From assembly GCA_008933995.1 (NCBI GenBank), contig WARS01000034.1, positions 3,884,707 to 3,948,706 of the forward strand: a stretch of 64,000 nt of DNA, read 5' to 3'. The notes below the pieces were generated by a model. It searched no databases and had not been told where the DNA came from. It was given only the letters and a program-made list of their open reading frames with translations. This document shows, in pieces, positions 49,815 to 61,094 of this stretch (position 1 is its first letter; the number at the start of each line of letters is the position of its first letter). This DNA is from Datnioides undecimradiatus. Taxonomy: Eukaryota > Chordata > Actinopteri > Lobotiformes > Datnioididae. A program made the position numbers and the translations under genes.

Positions 49815-52089
49815 ATGAGGGGATGTATGCTTTGCTTTGTTTGGTTGAAATTTCCCCATTTTAAAACAAAATGCACTGCCACAACACAATATATTGTGTA
49901 TTCCCATCAAATGATTCGACAGCCACATGCTGCACATCCATCATTATCCTTAGAATGGTGCATTCATCAATGATGAAAGCAGAAGTTCTTTCATGCAGTG
50001 TACAACGTCAGCAGACAAAGTCAGATGAATTGACTGTACAATTTCAAGCACATTGTCTGTTAGAAGAAAGACTTTGATTATTCGTTCAAAGGCTCGTTTG
50101 TTTTGTTGCTTTTGGCTGTATTGTGCATTTGCTCCGCTTTTGGCTCAAGCTGATTCTTCCTAGTGGTTGATTTGATAAGAATAAAATAAGCAAGATAAAT
50201 GTTTAGCAGCCTTAATGATTATAGTTGCTGTAGGGTAGGCGTTTATTAACTTGTGTTAATAATCTGACAATCCTCTTTCATACCCCCTTAAATCAGCCCA
50301 CAGTTCTGCTGCTTAGACAAGACAGTATATTCAGCTGAAGTGATTTGGCAAACTAAAGGAACTGCCAGGGCCTTTTTCTCATTTTCACAGGCCTTTACTT
50401 TCTACATTTTTATGGTTTAAGAACATTTATGTTAGACATTATATTGGTCCCTTATTATGTTTCTGTGTAATCTGTAAAACGCTGCTCTGTTGTACAAGTG
50501 GATCTCAACCATCCTGCTTCCTTCAAACAAAAAAGAGACATATCCAATGGAATCTTTTCCAACTGTTATTCTGTAAAATATGCAGTGTTTTTTTCTTAAA
50601 GTCAGAGCTCCTTGAAGAAGAAGACTTTGATGCTCTCCAATGAATACCATTAGCATACTGTAGAGTTAGCTAGAGACTCGTTGGTTCAGCAGCAGATCAG
50701 TCTCAGTGTCACAGATTTAAATTTAGGTGTTGAGTAAAAATGTGTGTTAGAGGTTGTGTGTGAAAGAGATAAAGAGAGGAAAGCTTCAGCCCGTGAATAT
50801 CTCAGCGTTGCCATTGGAAGTGTCTGCCTCGGCTTGATGAATTTTCATTTTATTTAGCATTGGGAATGTTTCTCTGAAGTACACCTACTGCTGCTATAGT
50901 TAGATGTAGCTAATGTTAGTCTTCAGATAACCCTGCAGCACGAGGTTTTACAAGTGTCATTCAGCAACTCGTGTAGCATGCTTCCTCTCGAGGTGAATCC
51001 TATTTCATACCTTGAACTCTGATCGTGTTTGAGAGTTTGATTGACACCAGCAGTACAGATCAAGCCTCAGGAAGAAAAAGATGACACACGCTTGAGTTTA
51101 GCTGACTTCCTGGATTCAGTTATACAAGTAACTTTGAGAAAGAGCTAATCCAAGTGAATCGACACAGATCTGCAAGTTGTCAAGCCAGATGTTTCTTTGA
51201 GAAATATCTCGCTCATGTGTGCAGTGGTTGTTGTGATGGCGATACAGTTGCAGTTGCGATAGTGACAAAATCCCAGTGTCCTGTATGTGCTACATGAAGT
51301 TATTGCCTTTAACATGTTCAGAAGAACAGTGTGTGTTGAGGCTGATCACATCCTTTCAGAGTATTAAAGAGTATTAAATGATGCAGCATAGCAATAGAGC
51401 ACTATTGTCAGTATTAATTGAACAGTGTGTAAATCATCGCTGTGTTCTTTTGCTATAAATCTATATTCGCTAGAGTAAATTCAAAACTTTTAGACAGTTT
51501 GAATAGCTGTTTTAGTGCCCATATAGCAGCTGTGAGTGCACAAACAACTCTTTGACAACCCTCATTATTGTCTGTGTTTTGAAAAATCAACATCTATTAA
51601 CACAGGAAAATTTGCTCTGTAGATGCTACAAATTGGTTTAATCTTCTAAATTACATAAACACATTTTTATACACAATAATAGAGACAGGCAACTCAGTAA
51701 AACTCAGATGTTAATCACTGGGATGTCAAAATATGGAGAACTTTTCATAAGAATCTAGTCATCTAAATATTCCCCAGTTATTTGCTTCTCTTTGTGTTTC
51801 ATTGCTCTGCTGCTTGGCACCATCTCGTGATACGGCCCCATGGTTGCCTTCTCCTCGTCCTCTCTTCTTCTCCCCTTTCGAGCATTCATTCATCCTCTCC
51901 TCCCCTTTCACCTCTTCCTCTCAGTGATTCCAGCAGGTCCTCTTAGCACTGGCCTGGAATATCCAAAGAGAGAGCTCTGTTCAATTAATGTCATCCTTAT
52001 TTCCCTGACATCCAGGCAGGATAAAGAATCTAGTTAGCAGGCAGCTCAGGTAATGGGACTAACAGTTGGACGTGACCGCAAAGACAGTT

Positions 52090-52113
52090 TGTGTGTGTGT
52101 GTGTGTGTGTGTT
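52090..52113. repeat. TG microsatellite
   Basis: A perfect run of about 11 GT units inside the presumed intron. Confidence 0.9.
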
Positions 52114-53234
52114 TCAGCCTGTGTACACGTGTGTTCATCCACTGAATTTGTTGAAAGTGGATTTTGTCATCCTGACTGGTAGCTAACTGCTACCCAAAAT
52201 GAATTATACATATTGTAACTGCGATATTTAATTCACTGAGTGCTGTTTCTGTTACTTCTACATAGCTTAGTAAGTGTTGAGGTCAAATGACAAGTTAATA
52301 GATCAGTTTAATTCTGAGACCAGTTGCTTCTTTGGTGATTTGTTGAGCTCAACACTTCTACAGTGGATATATTATGATTTAGTACATGTTTGGATTTACT
52401 GATTCCTGAGGTGTAGAGATGTATACCTTTTTTGTATATCTGCAATTGTAATTAAAAAAAAAAAAAGATAAGATAATAATGGTCCTCAGTCACTGTCCTG
52501 CAAATTTTAGAAGCCATAAATATGACCTTACAATCTATGCTGAATTGTGATAAAACATTACTTTGGCTGATGTTGTGGTGAAGATGGGAGAAGTTTTATG
52601 CTTTGGTGATAAGTTGAAGAGGAGTGCACCGCAATGTATTTTTTATTAGCACCAGGGACAAAACCGGCATGGAGGACATTGAGGTCATGTCCTGTAGTAT
52701 TGTCTCTTGGAAACTTCTGAATTGTAGGATGTAACAACTCAGGTCGGTAAAATGCCCAAATTCCACATGGTGCTGTATGTTTTTAAGCATTGCGTCATTC
52801 TCAGATTTAAACTATGATGTAGGGAAATATTTTTATTCTAGCTAAGGCTAGTATCATAGCAATAATATTACATCTCCATGGAAATAGAGAGCGCTGCAGC
52901 ATTATACTGTAGCTGGATGGTTAACTGCCAATAACATCACCTTTAAATGAACGTCACTAGGTAGCATCATGCAGCAGCTCCTGTGTCTGCAATATCATCT
53001 ACATTTGGAATAACATAAACATGTCTTATCTTCTGTTTTACCCTCCCCGCATGGAGACAGATTAGTCTGAATAATGTCACTATTCAAAGCGTGCCTTTCA
53101 TTGTTCTATGATCACCAGCAAGAGAGGAGGTGTGTATACTGTGTATATTTTTACACAGACATGGAAGAAATATTTATTTGAAGCCATTAACAGTGTTAAA
53201 CTTGTTTAGAGATGTCGATTGTCCTCTCCTTCTC

Positions 53235-53252
53235 TTCTCTCTCTCTCTCTCA
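53235..53252. repeat. CT microsatellite
   Basis: A short CT run in a pyrimidine-rich patch. No exon follows it. Confidence 0.85.
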
Positions 53253-55376
53253 ATTCTTGTGTGCATGTCAAGAACATGGAGGCTTGTGGTTGCAGGGTTA
53301 TTAGATAATCTAAAATGGAATAATTCAGTGAGGAGAGCACAGACTCGTGTGGGTGTGTGTGTGTGCGTCAGCCAAGGGTGTAAGGGCTCAAAAAGTGTTC
53401 CTCACAAATAGAAATGTTAATAACTCACCAAGCAGAGTACATATCAATTTTCCGACTGGAGGTAGGAGGAAGAGGGCAGAGGGGTGACATGGGGGGGAGA
53501 GGCGCTTGGGGGTGGGGGGTAATGACAGAGACAAAAACTGCTCTGCGTTCATGCTACATCTGAGAGCGTCGCAGCTGTAATTATATTTTTCAATTCCAAT
53601 CTGCATATGTGATCCTCAGCATGTTACCCATAATGCTACTCACATAAAGAGTTCAGGTCAGAATTTTTAAAAACCAGTGGCATAGCCAGGTATTCTGAAG
53701 GTTCTATTGGAAAACTGCTCCTGAAACATATTTAGAAAATAAGATAAAAAAAAGTCAATCTACTGTCACAGCACTATGACACAAATTACAAAAATATTTT
53801 GTAATTCTGACACCCATGACTGCTTGAGACAGTGCATTCGTGCAGGAGGACTCAACACTGGACTGCAACATTTCTCACTTTTACACTTAAGTTAAATCAA
53901 AACACCAAGACACAGAACTGACATGTTTTACAAACAAAGTGGGAGAAGTGTAGACACAAAAACGGATGCATGTTATTGCTTCTTGCTGTCAGGTTCCATT
54001 GGTCTCTGATATGGGCAGCATCGTACACAGATATGAACCGTCATCCAGAAACATCAGATATGAGCAGTGGTTCGGAACTGAGCACGAGGGCCTTCAGTGT
54101 GAACAGGCTGAAAAAATATCTGTGCAAGAGAGACTTCAAATGAGAGATCCGCATAAATCGTCATCTCCATATCCACCTGGCGAGCTGTGGTAAAGCAGTA
54201 AAGCCTCAGTCGTCGATTGCTGAAATTGTTTGTGTGTGAATGTGAGGGGGAGATGCATTCCTCAGGGCCAACTCTGAGCCCCGGGAGTGTTGAGAGAGTG
54301 CCCCATTTCTCTTGCTGAACCCTCCTCGAAAGTAATTGAATTTTGGATGAATCCGCTGAGGAGGAAACACTGTCAGGGAGGGGAGAAAGTGGATGCTTGA
54401 GGAAAAAAACAATCAAAGAATGAGAGGCAGGTGACAGCACCTTTTGGATGAGCTTTTCTTTAAAGAATGGCACACTATGAGATGCTTGACAGGATAAGCT
54501 TTCATTGTGGGATTTTTTTAAAGGAGGACTATTTTTTTCCTAGATTTCATATTTCTTTGGACATCCAGCATCCGTTCATTTGTTGAAGGGGGATAAGTCT
54601 TCAAGCTTTTTTCTGCTCTATTGTGTTCCTGATCATATCTCTGACAGTTAGACAGCTGCACTGAATCTTTCACTTCTCACTAGCTAATAACCATGTGCCA
54701 AGAAGTAAGACGATAGCGACAATAATACATTGACACCCTTTTCATGATTACTGATAACAAATTGAGTGTTTGACCTTGATAAGCCCTTGAGTAGCTCGTT
54801 TCTCCAGACAGGTGGCCATCTTCTTAACTGCACACTATCCGAATCAGAGACAGGGAGTCAAAGATAAAGGACCTAGTTAAATATAATATTTATTTCATAC
54901 GGGAAACACTGAGTTCACTGAGCTTCTTTAAGACTAGATTTCTGTAATGTTATATTCAAATATTATGGTGACTACAACACCTCCACGCCTCCATCTTGAA
55001 AAATCAAAGTGCTTTGCATTACCTCTCTTGCCTGTTTACTCCCAGCTGATTAGGAGGCTCAAGTCATCAGTAAAATCAGTTGTTAAACTGCAGCTCAAAT
55101 AAAACAGAGCAGCTCTCCAGCTTGAGAATGTGATTAGTGCATGGATATTTCCCTCTGTTGTTATGTGGTTCTCTTGGCTACCAACAACAGTTTCATCATA
55201 AATCAGCTGTGGTGAAAGTGACAAAGTTGTTGGGGTGAGGGTCTTATCAAGATGAAAAAAGCTGTTTTCACATGAGTTGGTAGAAGTGTTTGAAACCACA
55301 GGAGCTGAAGGGAACGCAGCCATTGTGCACACAAAATGAAAAGCATCAAGTAGACCCTTGAAAAGCTCCTCAATGA

Positions 55377-55392
55377 CACTCACACACACACA
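55377..55392. repeat. CA microsatellite
   Basis: A short CA run that also creates part of the chance minus-strand open frame over 55036-55437. Confidence 0.85.
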
Positions 55393-57344
55393 GACATGTA
55401 GCGGGCAATCGTGTATTACAAAAGCAAGAATGCCCACATCAATATGTACAAGGCTGCAAGATTAGCTGAACACCTTTTTATGCTTCCTTTGATCTCCTCA
55501 ACAACATCAGCCTGCCATTAAAGGTCTCCCCTTTCCTGAGAGTTGTAAAAGAGAATGTAAAGGTCGGCTAGTACTGAAAACATGTGCCCAACATTTAGCT
55601 GATGTTTTAAGGGTTTCCTATCGGACGCAACACATCTTAAAACTGCTTGAAAAACACCAGCCATCTTCTATCTGCAACATCCTGCCTTGTTGATTAGCCA
55701 CCTGTGACATTCACCACCACTTTGGAAACGAAGTGCTTTGAGAGGCTAGTTGTGTAGAACGTTGATCATCCCCAGCTGGATTACATTTGGTGCAAACAGA
55801 TTCTTGTTTAGTTAGTTGTGTTGTTTTTAAATTTCTCATGAAAAGACAAATATTATATAGCTAGCCTTGGTGGGAGAAAAAAACAATGAGATTACTGTCC
55901 TTGGAAACGGCCTTGTGAAACCTCGCGTCTGGAGCCATTTTCCTCTCAACGGCTGCTCATAAGCTTATAGCAAAGCACCATGACATGTTTTCATATGTGA
56001 TTCTTCAATGTATTTAATCTTATAATCCATAGTTTTTGCCCTCAGCACACATGCAAGCATAGTGCATGATCAGAGTACCCAACAGAGGATGACTTACTGT
56101 ATTTGCTCATCACTATAGTAGTAACTAACAAAAAAATTAATTATCCTACATCACAAAACCACATTTTTAACCTTTTCGGTGATAAGTGTTTGCTTTGATG
56201 TCTAGCCGTCCAGGATATCACTGTGAGCCGGACGCAGACCGAGCAGAACTGGTGATTCAGTCGTTTCCTCCATGTTTAAACCAAAGAAAGCGACCACGGC
56301 TTTTGTGCTAATGTTGCAGACTGTCGCCCAACATGGAAAACTAATTAAAAAGATAAGATTTTTCTGTGGTGGTGTGTAGCTTTTCTGAGGTGGCATTGGT
56401 TGCAGGAAGCAAGGGCTGACGACAATAGGCCTTTGACAAGGAGAACACGGCAATGTCGCCATCTTTGGCTGCTGGCCAGTTTCACATGCCTCTGTGAGTG
56501 TCTCAAGGGTTATTGTGGCTTTTCAGGGTTTCCTCTCAAAGGCTTTCTGATGCAGCTTTGTGGAATCTCTGTGAAGCATCTTTGTCGTGACTGAAATGCC
56601 AATGGAAGCACCCTTGTAGCCTACATGGACTTGACGCACCATAGCAGGGATGCTGCTTTGGCCTTTAGCAAGGATATGAATTAGTAGAATTGTTTAGCAG
56701 TAGAGTTGTGTTATCATGGATTTTTGGGGGATTTTTGTGCCACAGTCTTGTCTTCTCCACCTGACATGCAGGATCCAGACTTAAAGTTGTATCAGAAGAG
56801 TGATAATTAATTTCCGTCAGATGCAGTAAATTGAAAGCTGAGATGTTATCATATTCCCATCACCATCACACATACATGGTGTATGTTTACAGTAATGTAA
56901 CCTGATACAAGTGGGCACCTGATTATGTCATGTTGTTTGGGAAAGAGGTTGCCTTAGTGTTGTTGGTAGTTGACAAAGCTGCAAACCCAGGTTCGCTTTG
57001 ATAGAGATGCGTCTTGACATTTGTATCATCAACAGCCTCCGCCTGATTATACAGTGAGTCCCTGAAGAGTCACTGGTATAAATAAGGCAGAGGCAGACAA
57101 ACACTGCGGTGAACAGAATTTGCACAGAGGAGTGTTGGATTTTTTCCAGCTGACCTTAGGTCATGTAAAAGTTCTACAATTATTGGCTCAGAACTTGCAT
57201 TTTTTTTAAATATCTGAGCTTTGATCAAGCATCTCCTGCCAAAATGATGATATCTTCTTTTTTGACGATTTTGGTGGATTCAGTGTATTCACAGCCTCTC
57301 TGTCTCAGTACAGAATAATAACTCAAGCTTTTGTTTCCTTCTAG

Positions 57345-57438
57345 GACTGGTGAAAAATGAAAGCTCCCATTCCTCTTCTGATCCTGCTTCATGCCGTTGT
57401 GGTGCATTGCCTGAAAGTGGTGTCGAAAAGAGGCTCAG
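57345..57438 (+). CDS. il1rapl1: il1rapl1 first coding exon (start codon and signal peptide)
   Basis: IL1RAPL1 is a type I membrane protein of the IL-1 receptor family, with three Ig domains, one membrane span and a cytoplasmic TIR domain. It organises synapses by binding presynaptic PTP-delta, and in humans its loss causes X-linked intellectual disability. The exon is bounded by acceptor TTGTTTCCTTCTAG (to 57344) and donor GTAAGT (57439). The ATG is at 57357 in a purine-rich context (GAAAAATGA). The 27 encoded residues begin MKAPIP, contain a hydrophobic core of Leu/Ile/Val for a signal peptide, and end LKVVSKRGS with one base of the next codon. This agrees with my memory of vertebrate IL1RAPL1 in start, length and junction phase. 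The paralogue il1rapl2 starts differently (MKPPF), and a choice between fish a and b copies is not possible here. The remainder of the protein lies beyond the window. Confidence 0.9.
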
Positions 57439-57979
57439 GTAAGTCACAACCACTGTATCTTCCCTTTACTCTAAATAACAGACAGTCCTGAAATACCGAT
57501 GAGTAAAATGCTAAATAGAAATCTATTTTACTATCCCATATGTTAACATCTACAGCTACATTAATTGGTAGAGGTTAGATTCCCCTGAAAGACCTTAAGG
57601 CTTTTTCTTCCTGAAAACACAAGCAGTGTTTCAGTCAACAGCAGGGGGATCACATGACCTTTCCCTGTTGTACTCTAACCTCTCATGATGCAAAACAGAA
57701 CTGTCTTGTCACCTTGATTTTTCCTAAAACGCTTTGTCATTCAATTTAATGTTCTGTGCATGATAATGGAAAGTTTCATTGTTGAGTTTTGCGGATCAGT
57801 TGTGTGGTAAATCGTGTTTTAATTTCTCTGAGATGTAAAAGCACATACTTTGGGAGAAACCTCTTGTTACAGTTAGAGATCAAGCATTTCGCACGCGTTT
57901 GCTGTTTGCTTTAGCCAATGATGGATCAGTGATGTGTATTAATGCTAATGTGCTGGGCTCCTCAGTGCAATGGTTAACA

Positions 57980-58000
57980 GTGAGTGAGTGAGTGAGTGAA
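57980..58000. repeat. GTGA tetranucleotide repeat
   Basis: About five copies of GTGA in tandem. It is a simple repeat. Confidence 0.9.
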
Positions 58001-58211
58001 GTTACTCTCTGAATCCATTAAGTGCTTTTCATTTAAGGATGCTGCTGTTTATAAGAATATCCAAGTGTTTACGTGGTTGTGGCACTAATACCACATGCAT
58101 CTCTGACTTAAAAATAATTACATTCTACTAAGGGATATGTACAAGCTGAAGGAACAACTTATTGGCTAACATGAAACATAAAGTAAGTCTTTTGCTTGTC
58201 TGCTTTTTAGA

Positions 58212-58228
58212 TTTTTTTTTTTTTTTTT
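58212..58228. repeat. Poly-T tract
   Basis: A run of 17 T followed by AG resembles an acceptor, but no donor in a sensible frame was tied to it. Confidence 0.85.
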
Positions 58229-58461
58229 AGCCATCCAGGGGCTGCTTGCATCTGGGTTTTTACCCATGCATATTAGACACAGGTGCACAAATGGCCCAAG
58301 GCTCATCAGAGGGTTTTTTGCTTTTCCAGCAAAAGTCCCTACGGGCTATCTCCTCCGATGCTTCACGAGCCATTGCCTGGGGCAAGGATTTGAAACGTGT
58401 CCACTGATAAATGAACACCCCATCTGAGCCAGACCCCCGTCCTTTGTTCCTTCTCTTTTAG

Positions 58462-58598
58462 ATTGTACGGCTTTATTAGAAGCCATGCTGGTTGCAAGTT
58501 AGAGCCCCATTGTAAAAGGGATTCTGGGCAATGAAAGCCAGTTTGAAATTGCATTGCTTTCATTTTTATGGAATGGAAAGAAACTGTGGGGGCGGAAG
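58462..58598 (+). other. il1rapl1: Possible stop-carrying cassette exon of il1rapl1
   Basis: A strong acceptor (GTTCCTTCTCTTTTAG, to 58461) and a strong donor (GGAAG/GTGAGTG at 58599) bound 137 bases, a usual vertebrate exon length. Joined to the phase-1 end of the first coding exon, it would encode about 13 residues and then stop at a TAG, so inclusion would give a truncated product or trigger decay. The length is not a multiple of three. It may equally be a chance pair of sites. Confidence 0.25.
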
Positions 58599-60602
58599 GT
58601 GAGTGTCCTGGTGTGATAGCAGGTATACTTTCAAAGAAATGATTTTCAGGGTTTAGGCTTCCTTTGTTTATCAGATAAAGCCAGTGTGGGTAGACCGGTC
58701 ATATTTCTATTGCGGACTGTAAAAAGACAAGAATATAATCTCATCTAAAACTCTGAATGTCACTTGTAGTATGGCTTTGTCACATTGAGAACTGCCACAT
58801 GGCAAGACATCCTTGTATGATACTTGACTGTAGAAGGTGAGTTTATACATTTTGGTTGGCTCGTAGCTGTTAAGGTTTTACTTGGAATGTTATTTTTTAT
58901 ATAAAGGCCAAATACTTATAATTTAATTACTTTTAATTAATTCAGTTTATATAAGCCACTTTCTTTTTATCTACAATGCCTTGAGTTAAAATACGGGGAT
59001 TCAACCAAAACTAAACAAATGAATGATTGAATCTCTAATAGGTCAAACTAATCTGCTCTAAACTCTATAAACATTACCGTTTTTTTGTTTGTACCTTTTG
59101 TTAAAAGAAACTCACTGTAGACAATCAAACCTGTAAGTGTCAGCCCATTAAAAGAAATTAAATGACTTGATTGACTCCCTCAGGGAAAATGAATCCACTA
59201 TCTCACTCGCTTTTCCTTCCGCTGTGCACATAAACACACATACAAACTCCAGAAACCTCTGCACAGTGCTGCATGTGCACCACTATTATCTATAGATGAT
59301 TCAGTTCAAAACACCCGTCTTTGAGTAATGCTTTGTCTGCATTTGTACTCTGGGTGGAATAGTGTAAAAAACATACAATGCATATGCCACACTAATCTTC
59401 AGCATGCATAAGTAGGAGAATCTATCCATTTGTCCTCTGCTGTGGTTCCTCTTTGTTGGAATGCTGATATGGCCTGAATGGTTGGGCGAACAGAATAATT
59501 GTGTGTATTTCTGCTTAATACAGCACATCAAGTCAGATGCTGAAGTAAAACCCAGCTCTTGGATGCGCTCACATTGTTGCATCCTATCAGTTGGTGATGT
59601 TCAATCCATGATGTAATTCCCGGAGTTATGTTGCATTTGAACTCCCTGATATTTATTTGATGTGAAGGGTCTTGTGCATGCATTGCGTTCTGGTTAATGG
59701 AAGGTAAAGGCTCTGTTGAAATGAGTGTTTATGATCAATTTCAAAACAATGAATGTAGAAATAATCGACTTGCTTTTTATGATTAAAATGGCAACAAAAA
59801 AAGGTTTTGATTTAATGTAGTTATAAGAGATTTTCTCCTGGTACACCACAGCAGTACAACAGCATGAATCTTTGTGGTGCTATGTTTCTTATGTGTTTCT
59901 TAGTGACTGTATCATAAGTAAAAGCAATTGCAAGATGCCCCGAGAAATGCAAAGATCCTCAGCTTTCTTTCTGGTAACTGTTTACTGCAGGGACTTGTAA
60001 ATCAGTTTGTGGTCAGGATGCATATCGCAGTTTAACAGCTCTGGTGTGACAGCAGAGGTCTAAAGATTAGAGAAGTGGGCTGTGGGCTCCCAGTGGGAAA
60101 ATCTGTGTGGGAACACAAATACTGTCAAATTGGCTTTCAGCAAAAAACTTAACAATGATTTGCTTCTTTCCTTAGAGCAACACTAGAACCCTTTGGTTGT
60201 GCATGGCAGCTCCCACATATACAGTGCTGTGAGGCCTGCAGCGTCGTTCCTGAGACAGAACAAGGTGGTCAGCAAAACTTCAAAAGTTTCTTAAAAATGT
60301 ATGCTTATCTGATCCATTAAAGATACTTTTACACTGAATATACTGAAGTGAGTACCACAGACTAATGAAATGACCTCCTTCGTTTACCTCATCAATTGTT
60401 GCTAAAGTGCCCAGCTGCTGACATTTAAAGCTTAAACCCTGCCAGAAAATTAATATTCTGAGGTTAAAATCTGTTATAAAATCTGTTACATTGTGGATAT
60501 TCAAAAGTGAATTATATCTGTTTTTTGGATTCGAGTAATCCACGAACAGAGTCCACTTTTGTTCTTCTATTTCTATTAAAATAGCTATCCTTGGTTTTAT
60601 TA

Positions 60603-61094
60603 TGTTGAAGAAAGACTTGGTGACTCAGGTCAGTCAGCAGCCCTTTTCGGGATTTTATTGAAGCAATACAGAACTTCAACAGTCTCGATCGCCTACGAAC
60701 AGCCCCCTAACTCCAGCACTCGTGCATCTTTTATCCTTGTTTCTCACCTCACTCCCTATATATGTGTATGTGGATGTGTGTGTGTGTATTCCCATATCGT
60801 TTTGAAGCACTTTCTTGGCACAACATCTCATTGGTTTTCCGTTATACAACATACACATTTCCTAGAATAACGTCTCGATGGCTTCTTGGTATTCAAGAAA
60901 TCAAATGTTTCTCATCTTACTCTCTAAACATTCCAGGTCACTTTGACCTGGTACACAAGATGAACAAATGTTCCCATTTGAGGTTATCCGGCAGTGATCA
61001 TATCACTGTGTCCCAACATGCTGTTACAACATTCCAGGCCTCTCGAGCCCACACACAGAACCAGGACACACACATCTCACCACCATAATAACAG
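60603..61094 (-). mobile_element. Solo LTR of a retroviral-type element
   Basis: Read on the minus strand, about 492 bases begin TGTTATTATGG and end TTCTTCAACA, with the TGTT/AACA ends of retroviral LTRs. In order it has an inverted repeat with hormone-receptor half sites (60933-60951), CCAAT (60830-60834), TATATA (60757-60764), AATAAA (60654-60659) and a further 50 bases that would be U5. The spacing CCAAT-TATA (about 70 bases) and TATA-AATAAA (about 100 bases) fits U3-R-U5. No second copy and no gag/pol/env frames occur in the window, so it is a solo LTR. The immediate flanks (TATTA left, GAAAT right) do not form a target duplication, so the ends may be slightly off or altered by recombination. 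Confidence 0.65.
60933..60951. promoter_or_regulatory. Consensus oestrogen-response-element palindrome
   Basis: CCAGGTCA-CTT-TGACCTGG is a perfect inverted repeat with a 3-base spacer. It contains GGTCAnnnTGACC, the consensus for oestrogen receptor dimers. It lies in the U3 part of the LTR, about 100 bases upstream of the CCAAT box in LTR orientation. Binding is not shown, and other nuclear receptors use the same half site with other spacings. Confidence 0.6.

Larger units (their letters stand above)
43561..57344 (+). other. il1rapl1: Presumed first intron of il1rapl1
   Basis: No further coding exon of this gene is visible here. A donor-like AATAG/GTAAGT at 44263 and nearby pyrimidine tracts leave room for an extra untranslated exon, but no convincing acceptor pairs with it. 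Minus-strand open frames of 139 codons (54054-54473) and 133 codons (55036-55437) have no recognisable domains. Simple repeats are listed separately, and hairpins occur at 43977-44002 and 44856-44929. Confidence 0.4.
57439..60602 (+). other. il1rapl1: Second intron of il1rapl1, proximal part
   Basis: The intron begins with GTAAGT and continues past the window end, because no exon coding for the first Ig domain (expected to begin with a DGC.DW motif) is visible. It contains a GTGA tetranucleotide run, a T tract and the possible cassette exon listed separately. Confidence 0.7.

Noticed and set aside
54054..54473. 139-codon minus-strand open frame
   Set aside because: It overlaps another open frame in a different phase, has biased composition and no family likeness.
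55036..55437. 133-codon minus-strand open frame
   Set aside because: It is partly built on a CA repeat and shows no recognisable motif.
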